Source: an uncultured Erysipelotrichaceae bacterium
Lineage (GTDB): Bacteria; Bacillota_I; Bacilli_A; RF39; UBA660
Length of the DNA stretch: 14,909 nt
Direction of reading: 5' to 3'
Assembly (NCBI GenBank): GCA_902797415.1
Contig: CADBSQ010000188.1
Span: forward strand, 1-14,909
Of this stretch, positions 13,099 through 14,909 are shown piece after piece. Position 1 is the first letter of the stretch; the number at the start of each line of letters is the position of its first letter. The notes below the pieces were generated by a model. The model ran no database searches and was not told where the DNA came from. It was given only the letters and a program-made list of their open reading frames with translations. The translations under genes and the position numbers were made by a program.

Positions 13099-14909
13099 AT
13101 GAAGAAAGTTTTACTCATTTTACTTATGTTATTTACCACTAACGTAAGTGCAGCTACAATTTATAAAACAGCTACTGTAAATGCTACTGATCTAATGATG
13201 CGTACTACTGCAGGCGGGTCCAGTGTTATGAAAGATGTTGACAACGATACAGTATATTTAGATAGACCTAAAACAGTTGAAATACTTGGTAGCCAGCAAG
13301 TTAGCGGTACTACATGGTATAAAATATATGTTAACTATTATAGCAATAACTATACCGGTTGGGTATCAGGTAAGTACCTAAACAATTTTAAAGATTATAC
13401 TTTAGATGACTCATACGCATCTAGTTTAAGATCAAAAGGTTTTCCAGAAACATACATTTTACCAATTCAAAAATTGCATGCATTATATCCAAATTGGCAA
13501 TTTAATGTTTCTAAATATAATGGGGGATTAAATTGGAATGATGTTATTAATGGTGAGTATTCACCACTAAGTAAAAATCTGATAAGTGGGCCAAATACTA
13601 CTCTTAGATCTACTGACGGTGCTGCATATTCAAATGGTGTTTATACACAGTTTGAACCTGGTTGGTATGCACCTTCAAAACAGACTTTATCATTCTATAT
13701 AGATCCAAGAAATTGGATTAACCCATATACAGTATTTATGTTTGAACAATTGTCATTTAATTCAAGTGAGAATCAATCAACGGTTCAAAAAATATTAGAT
13801 GGTACTTTTATGTCTGGTTCATACAGTTATAATGGATCTAATAAAAGTTATGCTCAAACATTTGTAGAAGCAGGTCAAAACAATAATGTTAGCCCTCTTC
13901 ATCTAGCTTCACGTGCACTTCAAGAACAGGGTAAAAATGGTAGTGCCACTATAAACATGCAAAGTGGAGGAGTGACATACCATAATTTCTTTAATATTAA
14001 TGCTACTGGTTCAACTACTGCACAGATAATTGCTAATGCTCTTAGTCATGCAAAATCAAAAGGCTGGACTACACCATATTCATCAATAAATGGTGGTGCT
14101 GCAACAATATCTAATGGTTATATAAGTGCAGGACAAGATACAATTTATTATGAAAAATTTAATACAATTAATTCAAGCTTATACTGGCACCAATACATGG
14201 CTAATGTTCGTGCACCAATAAGCGAATCTTATTCAATGTATAGAGCAATTAATAATGCAGGAATAATGTCTGGAAGCTTTACTTTTAAAATTCCAGTTTA
14301 TAACAATATGCCTGCATCAACTACATTATCAACAAGTGCTAATGGTGATAATTCACTTAAATCATTATCTGTAAGCAACTGTAATTTAAGTCCAATATTT
14401 GACTCTGCGATTACGTCTTACTCTTGTAATGTCGCAAACAATATATCTAGTGTTAGTGTTAGTGCAACTAATGCAAGTAGTTATTCTTCAACTACAGGGC
14501 TTGGATCATACAACTTAAATGTTGGTAACAATACAATTAATATAATCGTCACTGCTGCTAATGGTGCTACTAAGACTTATACAATAAATGTTAATAGATT
14601 AAATGCATCAGCATCAACAAGTGAATCTAGTGCAACACCAAATGATATTGTTAGTTCACTAGGATATAGCATTTCAAGTTCAAATATGTATGGTGTTAAA
14701 CCTTCAACAAATAGAACGACATTTATTAATAATATAAGATCTAGATATTCACTTGCATCAGTAACAATTAAAAATATAAGTGGTCGCGTTGTAACATCAT
14801 CACTACTAAGTACAGGCGATAAGGTTACTATAGCAAATGGAGCATATACATCAACATTCACTGTTATTATTAGAGGTGATTCAAACAGTGATGGTAAAAT
14901 AAATATTAC
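13099..14909 (+). CDS. Secreted N-acetylglucosaminidase with SH3, cadherin-like and dockerin modules (3' end cut by window)
   Basis: The frame is open for 603 codons to the window edge. Residues 1-18 are a signal peptide ending in VSA. A bacterial SH3-type domain spans about 20-98 (LMMRTTAGG, then GWVSGKYL). A helical linker holds the LPIQKLHALYPNW block. The glucosaminidase domain spans about 180-375 with DPRNWINPYTVFMFEQLSF and SPLHLASRALQEQG; Glu276 is the likely catalytic acid. A cadherin-like beta-sandwich spans about 419-500, with Cys in SNCNLSP and YSCNV. A further linker domain leads to RGDSNSDGKINI, the first calcium loop of a type I dockerin (from residue 594), where the window ends. 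In this family the enzyme cleaves beta-1,4 bonds after N-acetylglucosamine in peptidoglycan, acting in wall turnover. It has the strongest ribosome binding site in the window. Confidence 0.9.
   Translation, partial: MKKVLLILLMLFTTNVSAATIYKTATVNATDLMMRTTAGGSSVMKDVDNDTVYLDRPKTVEILGSQQVSGTTWYKIYVNYYSNNYTGWVSGKYLNNFKDYTLDDSYASSLRSKGFPETYILPIQKLHALYPNWQFNVSKYNGGLNWNDVINGEYSPLSKNLISGPNTTLRSTDGAAYSNGVYTQFEPGWYAPSKQTLSFYIDPRNWINPYTVFMFEQLSFNSSENQSTVQKILDGTFMSGSYSYNGSNKSYAQTFVEAGQNNNVSPLHLASRALQEQGKNGSATINMQSGGVTYHNFFNINATGSTTAQIIANALSHAKSKGWTTPYSSINGGAATISNGYISAGQDTIYYEKFNTINSSLYWHQYMANVRAPISESYSMYRAINNAGIMSGSFTFKIPVYNNMPASTTLSTSANGDNSLKSLSVSNCNLSPIFDSAITSYSCNVANNISSVSVSATNASSYSSTTGLGSYNLNVGNNTINIIVTAANGATKTYTINVNRLNASASTSESSATPNDIVSSLGYSISSSNMYGVKPSTNRTTFINNIRSRYSLASVTIKNISGRVVTSSLLSTGDKVTIANGAYTSTFTVIIRGDSNSDGKINI

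Noticed and set aside
14577..14861. Minus-strand 94-residue reading frame
   Set aside because: It lies wholly inside the well-supported glucosaminidase gene, has no ribosome binding site I can see, and its composition mirrors the coding strand.
1..14909. TGA read as Trp, as in many Mollicutes
   Set aside because: Trp is always TGG in recognised motifs (GWYT, GSWSF, GWDIA), and TGA ends the first partial gene (232-234) and the HD-domain gene (8183-8185). The standard code fits.

Overview
The window is AT-rich, uses the standard code (Trp is TGG and TGA ends genes) and has very short gaps between genes. SipW-type secretion, Listeria-Bacteroides (InlB_B) repeats, a DUF1003 protein and an N-acetylglucosaminidase with SH3, cadherin-like and dockerin modules point to a low-GC Firmicute. 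An uncultured gut-type Bacilli or Mollicutes-related lineage (RF39-like) is plausible, but this is an inference from gene content only.

Region 1 (1-6833) looks like one operon for secreted or surface proteins. It holds the C-terminal end of a TasA/BsaA-like matrix protein, a SipW-type signal peptidase, a small TasA-like secreted protein and an 1860-residue secreted protein. The last combines six InlB_B repeats, a duplicated module of unknown function, a jelly-roll-like region, a beta-helix region and a C-terminal tyrosine-phosphatase domain. A strong two-way terminator (6802-6833) separates it from a convergent small membrane-protein gene (6815-7363, minus strand).

Region 2 (7380-10853) starts with a divergent promoter pair and an HD-domain phosphohydrolase. 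A two-gene operon follows: a PLP-dependent alanine-racemase-family enzyme and an ATP-grasp enzyme of the sugar-transfer-associated type, probably for cell-surface chemistry. Behind it lies a decayed gene remnant in three frames, then a terminator.

Region 3 (10866-13039) holds a DUF1003 membrane protein and a two-gene unit of unknown function: a cytoplasmic coiled-coil protein with Pro/Glu/Lys-rich linkers, and a 102-residue helical protein with an internal repeat.

Region 4 (13069-14909) is an autolysin-like secreted glucosaminidase that runs off the window just as a dockerin begins.

Four promoters share an extended -10 element of the form TGnTAWAAT (W = A or T). Predicted leaders are about 0-25 nt, and several stop codons lie inside terminator hairpins, so the genome style is highly compact. 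I saw no tRNA, rRNA, CRISPR, IS element or riboswitch. The only stretch over 300 bases without an intact gene is 10426-10893, which holds the pseudogene, a terminator and a promoter.
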